DNA from: Treponema sp.
GTDB taxonomy: Bacteria; Spirochaetota; Spirochaetia; Treponematales; Breznakiellaceae
Length of the DNA stretch: 34,590 nucleotides
Reading direction: 5' to 3'
Assembly: GCA_009781915.1 (NCBI GenBank)
Contig: WQUW01000013.1
Location: 1 to 34,590 of the forward strand
Shown: one piece after another, positions 22,845-31,626 of the stretch
Layout: every line of letters begins with the position of its first letter
Position numbering within the stretch: the first letter of the stretch is position 1
Notes under the pieces: model-generated
Database searches by the model: none
Told to the model about the DNA's origin: nothing
The model's input: the letters and a program-made list of their open reading frames with translations, nothing else
Made by a program: the position numbers and the translations under genes

Positions 22845-22854
22845 CCCCCGCCCG

Positions 22855-24888
22855 CTAAAACCGGTAGCGCAAAGAAACAGTTACCGAGCGTCCGCTTGCG
22901 GGGTAAAAGAGAGCTGGGCCCCCAAAGGTATCGAACACACCAAGCGTTGCGAAATTCCTGTTCAAAAGATTTCTCGCGTCAACTTGAATGGCCAATTCCC
23001 TGCCCTCTCCCGTTGTTACAGCGTAACGGGCCCGCGCGCCAAGCGAAAACCACGAGTCAAGCCTGTCGTCTCCCGCGTTTCCAATATCCGCAAGCAGGTA
23101 AGAGCCGCTTGCGTACTCGATGTACGGGCCAAAGCTCACTTCCCCGGGAAGCCGTACCGTCAGGCTTCCGTAGAACGTGTGGGCCGGAACCATAGGGATA
23201 GTGTTGCCGTTGTTTGGCCCGCCCGTAAATACGGCGTTGATAAAAGAGTAGGAGGCGGCAAGGGAAAGAAAGCCCACAGGGGTAACGTTGAAGCCAACAT
23301 TCGTGCCAACGCGCCGGGTCTGGTCAAGGTTTGCCACAGCCCATGTCATGGGGTCAACGAATATTTCATCTTCAAGCTGCATAAAAAAAACATTCGCGCT
23401 AATGTCCAGCATTCCGCCAAACCTGTAGGCCGCCCCCGCCTCAAGGTTAAAGCCCCTTTCGGGCTCTAAATGGGAGTTGAACGTCATGCCCCCTCCTTGA
23501 AGGAAGTGGACATTGGAGACTAACTCGTCCGTAAAGGGATAGCGGAACAGGGTTGCGTACCGTGCGTAGAACCGCAAATCACGCACAGGGTTAAAAGCAA
23601 TTCCCGCCTCATACACAAAGGCCGAAAAACTCCCCCCGTCATTCAGGTCGCCGGTTTCGGCGTCAAATGCGGTCATGTCAAAGCGGGCCCCGGTTGTAAG
23701 GTGAAGGCTGGGCAGCGGGGAAAAGCGTGCTGTGATGTAAGGCCCCGCAGTCCATTGGGAAATGGTAGAAGAGCTTTCAGTTGTTCTGCGGGATGGATCA
23801 TTGAACGTATCCGCTTCAAGCCTTGTAAAAGAAAGGTCAACGCCGCCAAGAACACGAAGCGGCATGCCTGCAAGGTCGAGCGTCAGTGAGCCTTGGGGCC
23901 GGGCCTCCAGAGTATGCAGGGCGGTATCGGTGTACCAATCCCAGCCAGCCATGTCCGCCGCGATAGTTCTTCCCCGGTATGAAAGGGGCAGGTTTACTTC
24001 GACATTTTCCACCGCAAACCACTGTAAGCCAATGCCGCCGCCAAAATGCCGCTCTCTGTTTTCGTCGTCAAGGTTTGGGGAGCCCCAAGCCATCGCTTGC
24101 CGTGGGTCGTCCTCGAACTCTTCCCTTGTAAGGCCGCCGGGAAGCTGATAGGCAAGGTACGTGAAAAAAGCGTTAAGCGAAAGAGTTGCGGTATCGCCCA
24201 GGAATATCGTGGCTCTGGAGGCAATGTGGTTTACCATAGAGCCCTGCCGCTGGCGGAAGCCTTCCGTTCCGGCGCTTTCGGCAGAGAGGGAAAAACTGCC
24301 CCATGCGGCGGGCGAAAAATGGAAGAACGACATTCCGTGGGAAAAAAAACTTCCGCCACTTGCGCCGACAACGGTACGCTGTTCGCCGCCCCTTCTGGTG
24401 ATGATGTTTATCACACCACCGACAGCGTGGTTGCCGTACTGGACAGAGGCGCTTCCGTCCAGTATCTCGATACGCTCAATGTCCGAAAGGGGAATGGCGT
24501 TCCAGTTTGTGCCTGCCATGTCCGGGCGGTTAATCCTGTTTCCATCCACCAGAACAAGAACCCGGCCGTGAGCGTTATCGCCAAAGCCCCGCATGGAGAT
24601 TTCCTCGGAGCCCGCCCCGGCCATCGCGCCGGAAAAGCGCACCCCCACAGCCCGCCCCAGCGCCTCGGTAACGCTTGCCGCGCCAGAGGCGGCAATATCC
24701 TCTGCCGTGATAACCGTAACCTGCGCGGCAACGGTGTCCGCCGGCTCCGGGGTTCTGCCCGCGACGACTACAAGCCCGCCGGCCTCGCCAAAATCAAGGA
24801 AATCGCCTTCGTCAAAGCTTTGGGCCCACAGCGGACACAACAGACCCCCGGCAAGCAGGAAAAGAGAGAAAAACCGAAAATGAGACAT
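22855..24888 (-). CDS. TonB-dependent outer-membrane receptor, probable cobalamin transporter (BtuB-like)
   Basis: This 677-residue receptor starts at the ATG at 24888, since GAAGGAG lies six bases before it; the ATG 21 bases upstream lacks one and precedes the signal peptide (MSHFRFFSLFLLAGGLLCPL, cleaved near WAQ). The plug domain has VVVAGRTPEPADTVAAQVTV, EALGRAVGVRFSG, ISMRGFGDNAHGRVLVLVDG and IERIEILDGSASVQYG. A 22-strand-type beta barrel follows, rich in alternating aromatic residues, and ends with a terminal Phe (VTVSLRYRF). The upstream cobalamin riboswitch makes a corrinoid the likely ligand. No TonB or ABC-transporter gene is adjacent. Confidence 0.92.
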   Translation of the reverse strand: MSHFRFFSLFLLAGGLLCPLWAQSFDEGDFLDFGEAGGLVVVAGRTPEPADTVAAQVTVITAEDIAASGAASVTEALGRAVGVRFSGAMAGAGSEEISMRGFGDNAHGRVLVLVDGNRINRPDMAGTNWNAIPLSDIERIEILDGSASVQYGNHAVGGVINIITRRGGEQRTVVGASGGSFFSHGMSFFHFSPAAWGSFSLSAESAGTEGFRQRQGSMVNHIASRATIFLGDTATLSLNAFFTYLAYQLPGGLTREEFEDDPRQAMAWGSPNLDDENRERHFGGGIGLQWFAVENVEVNLPLSYRGRTIAADMAGWDWYTDTALHTLEARPQGSLTLDLAGMPLRVLGGVDLSFTRLEADTFNDPSRRTTESSSTISQWTAGPYITARFSPLPSLHLTTGARFDMTAFDAETGDLNDGGSFSAFVYEAGIAFNPVRDLRFYARYATLFRYPFTDELVSNVHFLQGGGMTFNSHLEPERGFNLEAGAAYRFGGMLDISANVFFMQLEDEIFVDPMTWAVANLDQTRRVGTNVGFNVTPVGFLSLAASYSFINAVFTGGPNNGNTIPMVPAHTFYGSLTVRLPGEVSFGPYIEYASGSYLLADIGNAGDDRLDSWFSLGARARYAVTTGEGRELAIQVDARNLLNRNFATLGVFDTFGGPALFYPASGRSVTVSLRYRF

Positions 24889-24936
24889 GTGTTTCTCCTT
24901 CGGGCCCATTCCACGAGGCCCAAAAAAAATATGGTG

Positions 24937-25028
24937 CGTATACTAAAGTTCCTGGCTTTACCGGCCCTAGAGCCGTCACAGTTACGGGATAGCGGGGGAT
25001 TTGCACCCCTCTTCCTTTGAAGTATACG
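24937..25028 (-). promoter_or_regulatory. Cobalamin riboswitch
   Basis: The minus-strand leader has the corrinoid-aptamer core: GGGGTGCAAATCCCCC, then GCTATCCCGTAACTGTGACG, then the B12 box AAAGCCAGGAAC. The closing stem P1 is perfect: CGTATACT (25021-25028) with AGTATACG (24937-24944). The aptamer is compact at about 92 nt. After it come U8 (24922-24929) and a 5-bp hairpin, GGGCC with GGCCC, just before the Shine-Dalgarno sequence of the receptor gene, so control may act on translation. It is expected to lower receptor expression when cobalamin is abundant. Confidence 0.92.
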
Positions 25029-25034
25029 AGGGAA

Positions 25035-25063
25035 AGTCTACATTGCCGCGCAAGGCGTGTCAA
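25035..25063 (-). promoter_or_regulatory. Sigma-70 promoter driving the riboswitch
   Basis: On the minus strand TTGACA (25058-25063) and TAGACT (25035-25040) are separated by 17 bases. The predicted transcription start coincides with the first bases of riboswitch stem P1, so the aptamer is at the very 5' end of the mRNA. Confidence 0.88.
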
Positions 25064-25099
25064 GCGCCCTTTTCGCTGGCGGTTAATAAAAGGCAATCT

Positions 25100-25133
25100 G
25101 GGCAGTTGACCTGCCCCCCTCATCCATGATACC
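25100..25133 (+). promoter_or_regulatory. Probable promoter of the yajC-sec operon with overlapping inverted repeat
   Basis: TTGACC (25106-25111) and GATACC (25128-25133) are 16 bases apart; the -10 is weak. GGGCAG (25100-25105) and CTGCCC (25111-25116) form an inverted repeat across the -35. The start would lie about 35 bases before the yajC ATG. Confidence 0.5.
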
Positions 25134-25175
25134 CTAGCCCATAAATTTTATTTTCTACAAGTAAAGGATGTTTTT

Positions 25176-25559
25176 ATGGATTCAATTTTTTCGTCTCTCG
25201 GATCTATGGCTAGGCTTATGGGCGCCCCTGCGGGGGAAGGCGGCGCAGGGGGGATGATGACCTTCCTGCCGCTGGTGGCCATTATAGCGATTTTCTATTT
25301 CCTGATTCTCCGCCCGCAGAAGAAAAGGCAGCAGGAAACCCAAAAAATGCTTTCGGCCCTTAGAAAAGGCGACCGGATTGTTACCATTGGCGGCATCCAC
25401 GGGGTTATAACGAACCTTAGGGATACCACGGTTATCGTAAAAGTTGACGAAAGTGTGAAACTAGAGTTTAACCGGGCGGCCATCTCTGGTGTTATAAGTC
25501 AGGGGAGGGATGACAGAGATGATAGAAAAGACGAGGAATCAGACAACGAAGGAAGATAG
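25176..25559 (+). CDS. yajC: Preprotein translocase accessory subunit YajC
   Basis: This 127-residue protein has one N-terminal transmembrane helix (FLPLVAIIAIFYFLILRPQK, about 29-48). The family signature R-P-Q-x-K-R, K-G-D-R-I-V-T-I-G-G, and the domain D-x-x-V-x-V-K-V-D-E follow. The C-terminal tail is strongly charged (Asp/Arg/Glu). It works with SecDF to aid SecYEG-driven export at the inner membrane. AAAGGATG precedes the ATG. Five bases separate it from secD, typical of this operon. Confidence 0.95.
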   Translation: MDSIFSSLGSMARLMGAPAGEGGAGGMMTFLPLVAIIAIFYFLILRPQKKRQQETQKMLSALRKGDRIVTIGGIHGVITNLRDTTVIVKVDESVKLEFNRAAISGVISQGRDDRDDRKDEESDNEGR

Positions 25560-25564
25560 AAACT

Positions 25565-27340
25565 ATGAGTAAACGCTTTCGGTTCATCCTTATTTTAGGG
25601 ATTTTAGGGCTGTGTTTTGTTTTTCTGCTGCCGTCTATCCGCTGGCATTTTTGGACGCCCCGGCAGGATCAGGCCAGGGCGCTGGCTCCACGGGAACAGT
25701 TGCGGGCCCACGCGACCGGGATGGCCTACGCGCACTTGGAAAACCTTATTTACCAAGCCCGGACTGGGGGAGATATGCCGGAGGAATTGGCCTTTATGAT
25801 TCCTCAGGCACGAAGGATTTACCGGGATTCCAGACAGCCCCTTCCCGACAGGTGGGATGCCGCTTCCGTGTTGCGCGCCTTTACCCGCGAGCAGGCGTTT
25901 GGGGTGATAGAAGCCCACTACCGGGAGGAAGTTTTCGCCCTAAGGGACTTGCACAGGAACGCCGTCCAGCTTGGGCTGGACCTTTCCGGCGGCCTGAGCA
26001 TCGTCCTACAGGCCGACTTGGACGCCCTTAGCGAGCGGCTGGGCCGGCCCGTCAACGATGCCGACCGGGAAGACGCTATAGAGCGGGCGCTTGACGTTCT
26101 AAACAGCCGGATTGACCGTTTCGGCCTTACCGAGCCGGTTATACGCCGGCAGGGAACGGATCAGATATACGTGGAGATTCCCGGCACTGCCGACCCTGAG
26201 CGGATCAACGACATAATTATGGGGAGGGGCAGTTTAACCTTCCATATAGTGGACGAAGAAGCCACAATGATGTTCAACAGTTTCCACGGAATCAATCCGG
26301 CTGCGGCCTTTGACGCATCGGGGGAACTGCTTAACCCCGGCATAGTGCATCCGGACGTTGTTATCCGGGGCGTTTTTGAGAGGGATCAGTACGGCATTGA
26401 CGAACAGAGGCGGACTGCGGGCGTTCCGGAATTTGTGGCGATCAGAAGGGAAATCGGGCTTCACGGAGACCATATCCGCAGCGCCGAGGTAAGCCGGAAC
26501 CCCGATCCCATGTCGCGTACCCCGATTGTTACCTTCACGCTCGATTCCGAAGGCGGGGAGATATTCCACAGGCTTACCTCCGCCAATGTGGGCAGGCCAA
26601 TGGCTATCGTTCTGGAAGACCGGGTCAGGTCTATCGCCACAATCAGGGGGCCTATCTGGGATAACGTATCTCTGGAAGGCTTCGCGGCGGACGAGGCTCG
26701 CAATATCGCCCTTATGCTGCGTACTGCCGCTCTGCCGGTGGAACTGGAAGTGGTAAACCAGCAGAGCATCGGCGCTTCGTTGGGAGAGGACACCATTCGC
26801 CGGGGACTTAACGCCCTTCTTTTGGGGATTGCCCTAGTTCTGGCGTTTATGCTGTTGTATTACAGGGCCGCCGGTATCAATGCCGTGGTCGCCCAGCTTT
26901 TGAACTTCTACATTATGTTCAGCGTCCTTTCCGCTTTTAACTTTACGCTGACCTTGCCGGCGATTGCGGGCTTTATTCTTACCATTGGTATGGCAACGGA
27001 TGCCAGCGTGATAATTTTTGAGCGTATAAAGGAAGAACTGCGCTTGGGCAAAGGCCGCAAAGCGGCGGTAGAAATGGGGTTTGACAAGGCTTTCTGGGCA
27101 ATCATGGACTCTAACATCACGACCTTCATCGCGGCGTTGTTCCTTTCTCAGCTTGGAACCGGCCCAATCAGGGGCTTTGCCGTGGCGCTTGCGATTGGCG
27201 TGTTCTCGTCAGTCTTTACATCCCTTTTTGTCTCCCGGCTTATGTTTGACTTTGGCACTGATGTTCTGCGCAGTAAGAACCTTGCGATAAGCTGGTTTAA
27301 TCTGCGTGGCGAAGGCCAAGCCCTAAAGGGGACAAGCTGA
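25565..27340 (+). CDS. secD: Protein-export membrane protein SecD
   Basis: This 591-residue protein has a first transmembrane helix at about 5-28, a large periplasmic domain with LGLDLSGGLSIVLQAD and RIDRFGLTEPVIRRQGTD (the P1 region), and a C-terminal five-helix bundle. The bundle holds the RND-type motif GMATDASVIIFERIKEEL used for proton-coupled pulling of exported proteins. The stop codon overlaps the start of secF by one base (TGATG), implying translational coupling. GGAAG lies upstream of the ATG within the end of yajC. Confidence 0.97.
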   Translation: MSKRFRFILILGILGLCFVFLLPSIRWHFWTPRQDQARALAPREQLRAHATGMAYAHLENLIYQARTGGDMPEELAFMIPQARRIYRDSRQPLPDRWDAASVLRAFTREQAFGVIEAHYREEVFALRDLHRNAVQLGLDLSGGLSIVLQADLDALSERLGRPVNDADREDAIERALDVLNSRIDRFGLTEPVIRRQGTDQIYVEIPGTADPERINDIIMGRGSLTFHIVDEEATMMFNSFHGINPAAAFDASGELLNPGIVHPDVVIRGVFERDQYGIDEQRRTAGVPEFVAIRREIGLHGDHIRSAEVSRNPDPMSRTPIVTFTLDSEGGEIFHRLTSANVGRPMAIVLEDRVRSIATIRGPIWDNVSLEGFAADEARNIALMLRTAALPVELEVVNQQSIGASLGEDTIRRGLNALLLGIALVLAFMLLYYRAAGINAVVAQLLNFYIMFSVLSAFNFTLTLPAIAGFILTIGMATDASVIIFERIKEELRLGKGRKAAVEMGFDKAFWAIMDSNITTFIAALFLSQLGTGPIRGFAVALAIGVFSSVFTSLFVSRLMFDFGTDVLRSKNLAISWFNLRGEGQALKGTS

Positions 27341-28578
27341 TGAAGATTAACAGGATAATCCGCTTTTCCAGATTTTTTATACCGGCCTTTGTCCTTTCCG
27401 CCATCCTTGTGATTGTGGGCATTTCCGGCTTTGTGGCGAACAGGGGCTTTAACCTTGGCATAGATTTTCAGGCCGGGCTTTTGCAGGAGATTCAGATAGC
27501 CGCCCCCGCCTTAAGCATAACCTATGACGGGCCGGGAACCGCTGTCGCCTCTCTTGGCTGGGCAAATCTTTACGTTTCCATTACCGGCATCGGGCTGGAG
27601 GAGTTTTCCCGCACGTTTGACTTCGCTTCCTACCCCACGCAGGGCGATCTTGTCGCGGGGCTTGGGGAGATCGAGGGCATCCACGTTCTAGGAGCGGCCC
27701 CGGCCAGCACCCAGTCCGCATGGCTGCTCCAGAGCGCCCAAAGCAGCCCTTGGCTTGAAGCCGAGCGGCCCTTTGTCCTCCATTACCTTTCCCCGGACGC
27801 CGCTCCTGTTTTGATTGAAGATGTCCGCTCCAGCCTTATTCCTTTGGGAACCGTGGCGGTTCAAAACCTTGGAAGCCCGCACGAGCGGCGTTTCATGGTT
27901 CGCATGGAAGCCAGCGAAATTGACGGCGTTGGGGGAGTGCCCACCGAGACGATTATCGCCGCTCTGGAAAGCGCTTTTGGGCAGGGCTCGATTGTGGTGA
28001 ACCGCTCGGATTTCGTGGGGGCCCGCTTTTCCAGAGACTTGACAGACCAAGCGGCAATACTTTTAACCCTTACCCTGCTGTTAATGCTTTTGTATATGGC
28101 TTTCCGGTTTAAACTGCAGTACGCTGTCGGCGCGATCATCGGCATTGTCTATGACGGCATTATTATCGTGGCGTTTGTGGCCCTGACCAGAATGGAGTTT
28201 AACACCATTACCATTGCGGCAATTCTTACAATCCTTGGGTATTCAACCAACAACACCATTGTTGTGTTCGACAGGATCAGGGAAAACATCCGCATTTACC
28301 CGGATGACACGTTTGTAGACGTGATAGACCGCTCCCTTACCGGAACGCTGGGCCGCACCATTATTACGACATTTACAACGATGCTGGCGGTGCTGTCTCT
28401 GTTTATTTTCGCTACCGGCGCAATGCAGGATTTTGCCCTCGCGCTCATGATTGGCATGACTTCCGGCGTGTATACGACAACGTTTATCGCCTCTGGCTTT
28501 GTGTACTACTGGGAACTCAGAAAGGCCGAAAAGGGAAGACGCAAGCTGGGCTTAGTGGCGGCAGGGGCCAAAGCCTAA
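27340..28578 (+). CDS. secF: Protein-export membrane protein SecF
   Basis: This 412-residue partner of SecD has an N-terminal helix (FFIPAFVLSAILVIVGISGF), the NLGIDFQAGLL motif, a periplasmic domain longer than in E. coli SecF (about residues 55-220), and a five-helix C-terminal bundle with ILGYSTNNTIVVFDRIRENI, the counterpart of the SecD motif. A short basic tail ends the protein. The ATG at 27340 shares its A with the secD stop codon. Confidence 0.97.
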   Translation: MKINRIIRFSRFFIPAFVLSAILVIVGISGFVANRGFNLGIDFQAGLLQEIQIAAPALSITYDGPGTAVASLGWANLYVSITGIGLEEFSRTFDFASYPTQGDLVAGLGEIEGIHVLGAAPASTQSAWLLQSAQSSPWLEAERPFVLHYLSPDAAPVLIEDVRSSLIPLGTVAVQNLGSPHERRFMVRMEASEIDGVGGVPTETIIAALESAFGQGSIVVNRSDFVGARFSRDLTDQAAILLTLTLLLMLLYMAFRFKLQYAVGAIIGIVYDGIIIVAFVALTRMEFNTITIAAILTILGYSTNNTIVVFDRIRENIRIYPDDTFVDVIDRSLTGTLGRTIITTFTTMLAVLSLFIFATGAMQDFALALMIGMTSGVYTTTFIASGFVYYWELRKAEKGRRKLGLVAAGAKA

Positions 28579-28634
28579 AACTAAGGGCGAAGGGCAGGGT
28601 GTGGATGTACGCTCCCTGCCCATGTCGTTAAGCC

Positions 28635-29504
28635 ATGAACGTTATTCGGGCACGGACGCTGGGTTTTTGCATGGGTGTCCGCCGGGCTGTTGAAATGGCC
28701 TTGGCGCAATCTAGTGTTCGGGGAGGGCCTGTGTACACGCTGGGCCCCCTGATTCACAACCCGGTAGTTCTTCAAAACCTTCAAGACTGCGGCATCCGGG
28801 TTCTGGAAGAAGGGGCCCCGTTGCCTGAAGATTCCACCGTAATTATCCGGGCGCACGGGGTTCCCCCTGATTTGCAAGCCGCCCTTGCCCGCCGTGCCGT
28901 GCGTGTCCTTGACGCTACCTGCCCCCACGTAAAACTAAGCCAGACCAAGGCCCGCTCTTTTGCTGAAAAAGGATACCACCTGTTCCTTGCCGGGGAGGAA
29001 AACCACGGCGAAGTTACCGGCATCCGGGGCTATGTCGAATCTGTCCCCGGCGCGCCGCCCTGTTACGTTGCCGGTAACCCCGATGATGCAGGGCGGGCGG
29101 CGGCGGAAGTTTTCCGGCTCCGGCCCGGCGCGAAAACCGCCCTTATGGGGCAGACAACCATCAGCCCCGGCGAATACCGGGCCATCGAACAGGCGCTAAA
29201 GCAGGTGTTCCCCGCCCTTGAAACAGCGGACACCATCTGCGGCGCGACGGCCCTGCGGCAACAGGCCCTGCGGGAACTCTGCGGACAGGTTGACGCGGTG
29301 ATTATTGCCGGGGGCCGGGAGTCGGCGAACACCCGGCGGCTTCTGTCGCTGGCTGTGGAGTTGGGAAAGCCAGCTTGGCTTGTCCAGACGCCGCAGGAAA
29401 TCCCCGCAGAGATAGGGATGTACGGAACCGCCGGGCTAAGCGCCGGGGCTTCTACTCCGGACGGCCTTATCACGGAAATTGAGGATGCCTTGAAGGCGGT
29501 TTAG
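28635..29504 (+). CDS. ispH: 4-hydroxy-3-methylbut-2-enyl diphosphate reductase
   Basis: This 289-residue iron-sulfur enzyme makes isopentenyl and dimethylallyl diphosphate in the last step of the MEP isoprenoid pathway. The three [4Fe-4S] cysteines are in place: Cys12 (LGFCMGVRRAV), Cys96 (LDATCPHVK) and Cys202 (TICGATALRQ). Substrate-binding histidines appear in LIHNPVVL (His41), IRAHGVP (His74) and EENHGEVTG (His124). The serine/asparagine-rich GGRESANTRRL near the end is also conserved. Length is normal for the single-domain form. It is 56 bp after secF; no clear ribosome binding site is seen. Confidence 0.96.
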   Translation: MNVIRARTLGFCMGVRRAVEMALAQSSVRGGPVYTLGPLIHNPVVLQNLQDCGIRVLEEGAPLPEDSTVIIRAHGVPPDLQAALARRAVRVLDATCPHVKLSQTKARSFAEKGYHLFLAGEENHGEVTGIRGYVESVPGAPPCYVAGNPDDAGRAAAEVFRLRPGAKTALMGQTTISPGEYRAIEQALKQVFPALETADTICGATALRQQALRELCGQVDAVIIAGGRESANTRRLLSLAVELGKPAWLVQTPQEIPAEIGMYGTAGLSAGASTPDGLITEIEDALKAV

Positions 29505-29601
29505 GCGCGGGCGCAGACAATCCCCGCTGACCAAGCCCCCGCGCACCCCCCGCCCCCGCCTTGCGAAACCCGGCGCATCCGGGACATAATCAACGTAGCG
29601 T

Positions 29602-31626
29602 ATGACCACAACACAGGAAGAAACCCTTTACGATTTTCTCGACAACGCCGCCGGGGCCTTTGAGCTTGACGACATCGTTTCCTTTATGCGCAGGGCCGAG
29701 CCCTCCCGCTTTAACCAGTTGGCGATGGAAACCGAAATCTTCATCAATTCCCGGAACCTCGCCTTTTCGTCAGGCAAGCGCCAGTGGATTTCCCGCCGGG
29801 GCTTTTTTGGGCCCCTCTCTTTCGTCATAAGCCCAAGCCGGCTGGAACTGGTCAACGGCATACTTGTGCCCGGACACCGCTGCGTCCCGTTTGCCAACCC
29901 GGGGCTACTGCCGCAGGAGTACTCCTTTTTCTGGCAAGGCAGCCAAGTTCCCTTTACAACAACCGAAGGCGCTCCCGAAGAGTTCTACCCCTTTTACAGC
30001 GTCTATGGGGAAGAATACGCCCCTCAGTACGTGGCGCGGGATAACGACAAAAACGAAGCCGCCTTTAACAGCGACCCCTACGATGAACCCCCGGAAGTGT
30101 CTGTTAAAACGCTGGATATGCGGAACATTTACCGGGAAGCTTCCTTTGTGCCCGGAGACCGCTTTACTGTTCGCACCCTGGACTGGAAAAAAGGGCACTT
30201 TGAACTGGGGAAATCCGGAAAGGACGACTGGAACCCCGCTGACCTTGCCGCGTGGCTAGAGGCCGCCGAGGAAGGCTTTGAGCTTTCCTTTAACGTCCTG
30301 GGGCCCGCCTCCTGCACCGAAGAACAGCTTGCCTACGCCTACTGGTACGCCCCCCCCAGAATGAGAGAAATCCCCGCCTATTCCCTGGAGGAGTTTCTGT
30401 ACAAGAGAACCGAAAAGGTCGAAACCGTCCCCTACGGCATAGAAACCCGTTTTTGGCACGCCGGACGGGAAATCCCCGACCACAAAGGGCTGGACACCGG
30501 CAACGCCGCCCGCCCCGACAAAACCCCCGTAGAAGAAATACTCCACAGGCTCAAAATCCCCGCCTCCGAGTTCATTGTCCAGTCCTATGTCCGGGACTCT
30601 CTGTATCGGGAGGGCGGGGAAACGCCCCTTATCGTGGAAAGAATCGCCCCCGCCAGCATAGAACTTGACAACCGCAGCAGAAAACTGCTTGCCTGCTATG
30701 TCGAAAGCGTCTTGGAAGATTTCCGTGATTTTTACAGCCCGTTTGCCGACAAAGCGATGGGCCCCATTAGGACACGGGCGGGGGAACTGCATACCGCCGT
30801 AATAGACCTTGCCTCCCGGCTTGGCAAGGGCGACATTGACCCCTCATGGCTTCCCCGGCACACCTTCATTATCCTTTCGCAAATACAAAACCACACCGCC
30901 TACGCGCTGGAAGACATGAATACCGATGAATCCCCCCCCGATACCGAGCTTGACGCTCTGGATGGCTCCCTGGACGGCATGATAGAAACCTACGAGGACA
31001 TAAAAGAACTCATTGACGAAGCGCTGGACAAGTTCCGGCGCAACAAGCTTACCATAATCCGGGCGGGGAACAATTCCGGCGCTGTTTCCGAGCGCCTGAT
31101 CCAGTTGACCATAGGCGGTATTGATGTCTGGCGCAGGCTCGTTTTTGCCGAAAGCCGCACCCTTGGGGAGCTTCACTGGATCATTCAGGCCGCCTTTGGG
31201 TGGCGCGGCTCGCAAGGGTTCAAGTTCAGCGCCGAAAACATTCCGGAAAAATCCGAGCGCAACCTCTTTTCCGGCGGGATAGATTTGAATACCTCGATCA
31301 AGGAGCTTGAAGGGCAAAATGTCTTCGGACTGATCTACGAATATGGGACAATATGGAACGTGCGGATAATGATCCTTTCACGGCACGAAAGCCCGGCGCA
31401 AAAACCCGTGCGCTGCGTTGCCGGGGCCGGGGCGGCCCCGCCGGAATACATCAACGGGCCGTTGAAATTCAAGCGGGCCGTTTCCGCTTTGGAAAGCGGA
31501 AATGACATGGAGCGGCTGGGGGCCCGCAAAGAACTGGGCATGGAGTTTTCCCCCGGAGAATTCGACATGGATGCCTGTAACCGCAACCTTGCCGCAGTCC
31601 TTGCCGGGAAAATACAACCAGTATGA
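29602..31626 (+). CDS. Hypothetical protein with C-terminal pRiA4b ORF-3-like domain
   Basis: Of 674 residues, the last about 170 (from roughly residue 498) match the plasmid pRiA4b ORF-3-like domain: LIQLTIGGIDVWRRLVFAES, TLGELHWIIQAAFGWRGSQ, GLIYEYGTIWNVRIMIL, and the late GNDMERLGARKELG and FDMDACNRNLA. The N-terminal about 490 residues are acidic, mixed helix and strand, and not recognised; no signal peptide or membrane helix is seen. The gene overlaps the next by four bases (ATGA), so the two are translationally coupled and may act together in DNA metabolism. The domain's molecular role is not established. The 97-bp gap before it holds no clear promoter, and no ribosome binding site is evident at the ATG. 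Confidence 0.75.
   Translation: MTTTQEETLYDFLDNAAGAFELDDIVSFMRRAEPSRFNQLAMETEIFINSRNLAFSSGKRQWISRRGFFGPLSFVISPSRLELVNGILVPGHRCVPFANPGLLPQEYSFFWQGSQVPFTTTEGAPEEFYPFYSVYGEEYAPQYVARDNDKNEAAFNSDPYDEPPEVSVKTLDMRNIYREASFVPGDRFTVRTLDWKKGHFELGKSGKDDWNPADLAAWLEAAEEGFELSFNVLGPASCTEEQLAYAYWYAPPRMREIPAYSLEEFLYKRTEKVETVPYGIETRFWHAGREIPDHKGLDTGNAARPDKTPVEEILHRLKIPASEFIVQSYVRDSLYREGGETPLIVERIAPASIELDNRSRKLLACYVESVLEDFRDFYSPFADKAMGPIRTRAGELHTAVIDLASRLGKGDIDPSWLPRHTFIILSQIQNHTAYALEDMNTDESPPDTELDALDGSLDGMIETYEDIKELIDEALDKFRRNKLTIIRAGNNSGAVSERLIQLTIGGIDVWRRLVFAESRTLGELHWIIQAAFGWRGSQGFKFSAENIPEKSERNLFSGGIDLNTSIKELEGQNVFGLIYEYGTIWNVRIMILSRHESPAQKPVRCVAGAGAAPPEYINGPLKFKRAVSALESGNDMERLGARKELGMEFSPGEFDMDACNRNLAAVLAGKIQPV

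Larger units (their letters stand above)
22334..22854. other. 520-bp gap with palindromes and a G11 tract, no supported gene
   Basis: The gap holds the leader of the SUMF1 lipoprotein, with palindrome CCGCTTGCAAGCGG at 22420-22433 and a CCC-AAC-GGG mini-hairpin at 22440-22448. A structured stretch follows at 22572-22709. There GTAAC/GTTAC blocks at 22574-22578, 22615-22619, 22630-22634 and 22650-22654 can pair in alternative ways. A longer stem pairs 22676-22687 with 22699-22709 (11 bp, one bulge, 11-nt loop). Open frames on the plus strand have no ribosome binding site, are broken by the G tract and show no recognised domain. A transposon remnant or non-coding RNA cannot be ruled out. Confidence 0.5.

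Noticed and set aside
22547-23195. Plus-strand frames crossing the G11 tract
   Set aside because: They have no ribosome binding site, use different frames on either side of the homopolymer, and the longer one runs antisense into the receptor gene. No domain was recognised.
24889-24909. Earlier ATG for the TonB-dependent receptor
   Set aside because: It precedes the GAAGGAG that serves the ATG at 24888 and would put charged residues before the signal peptide.
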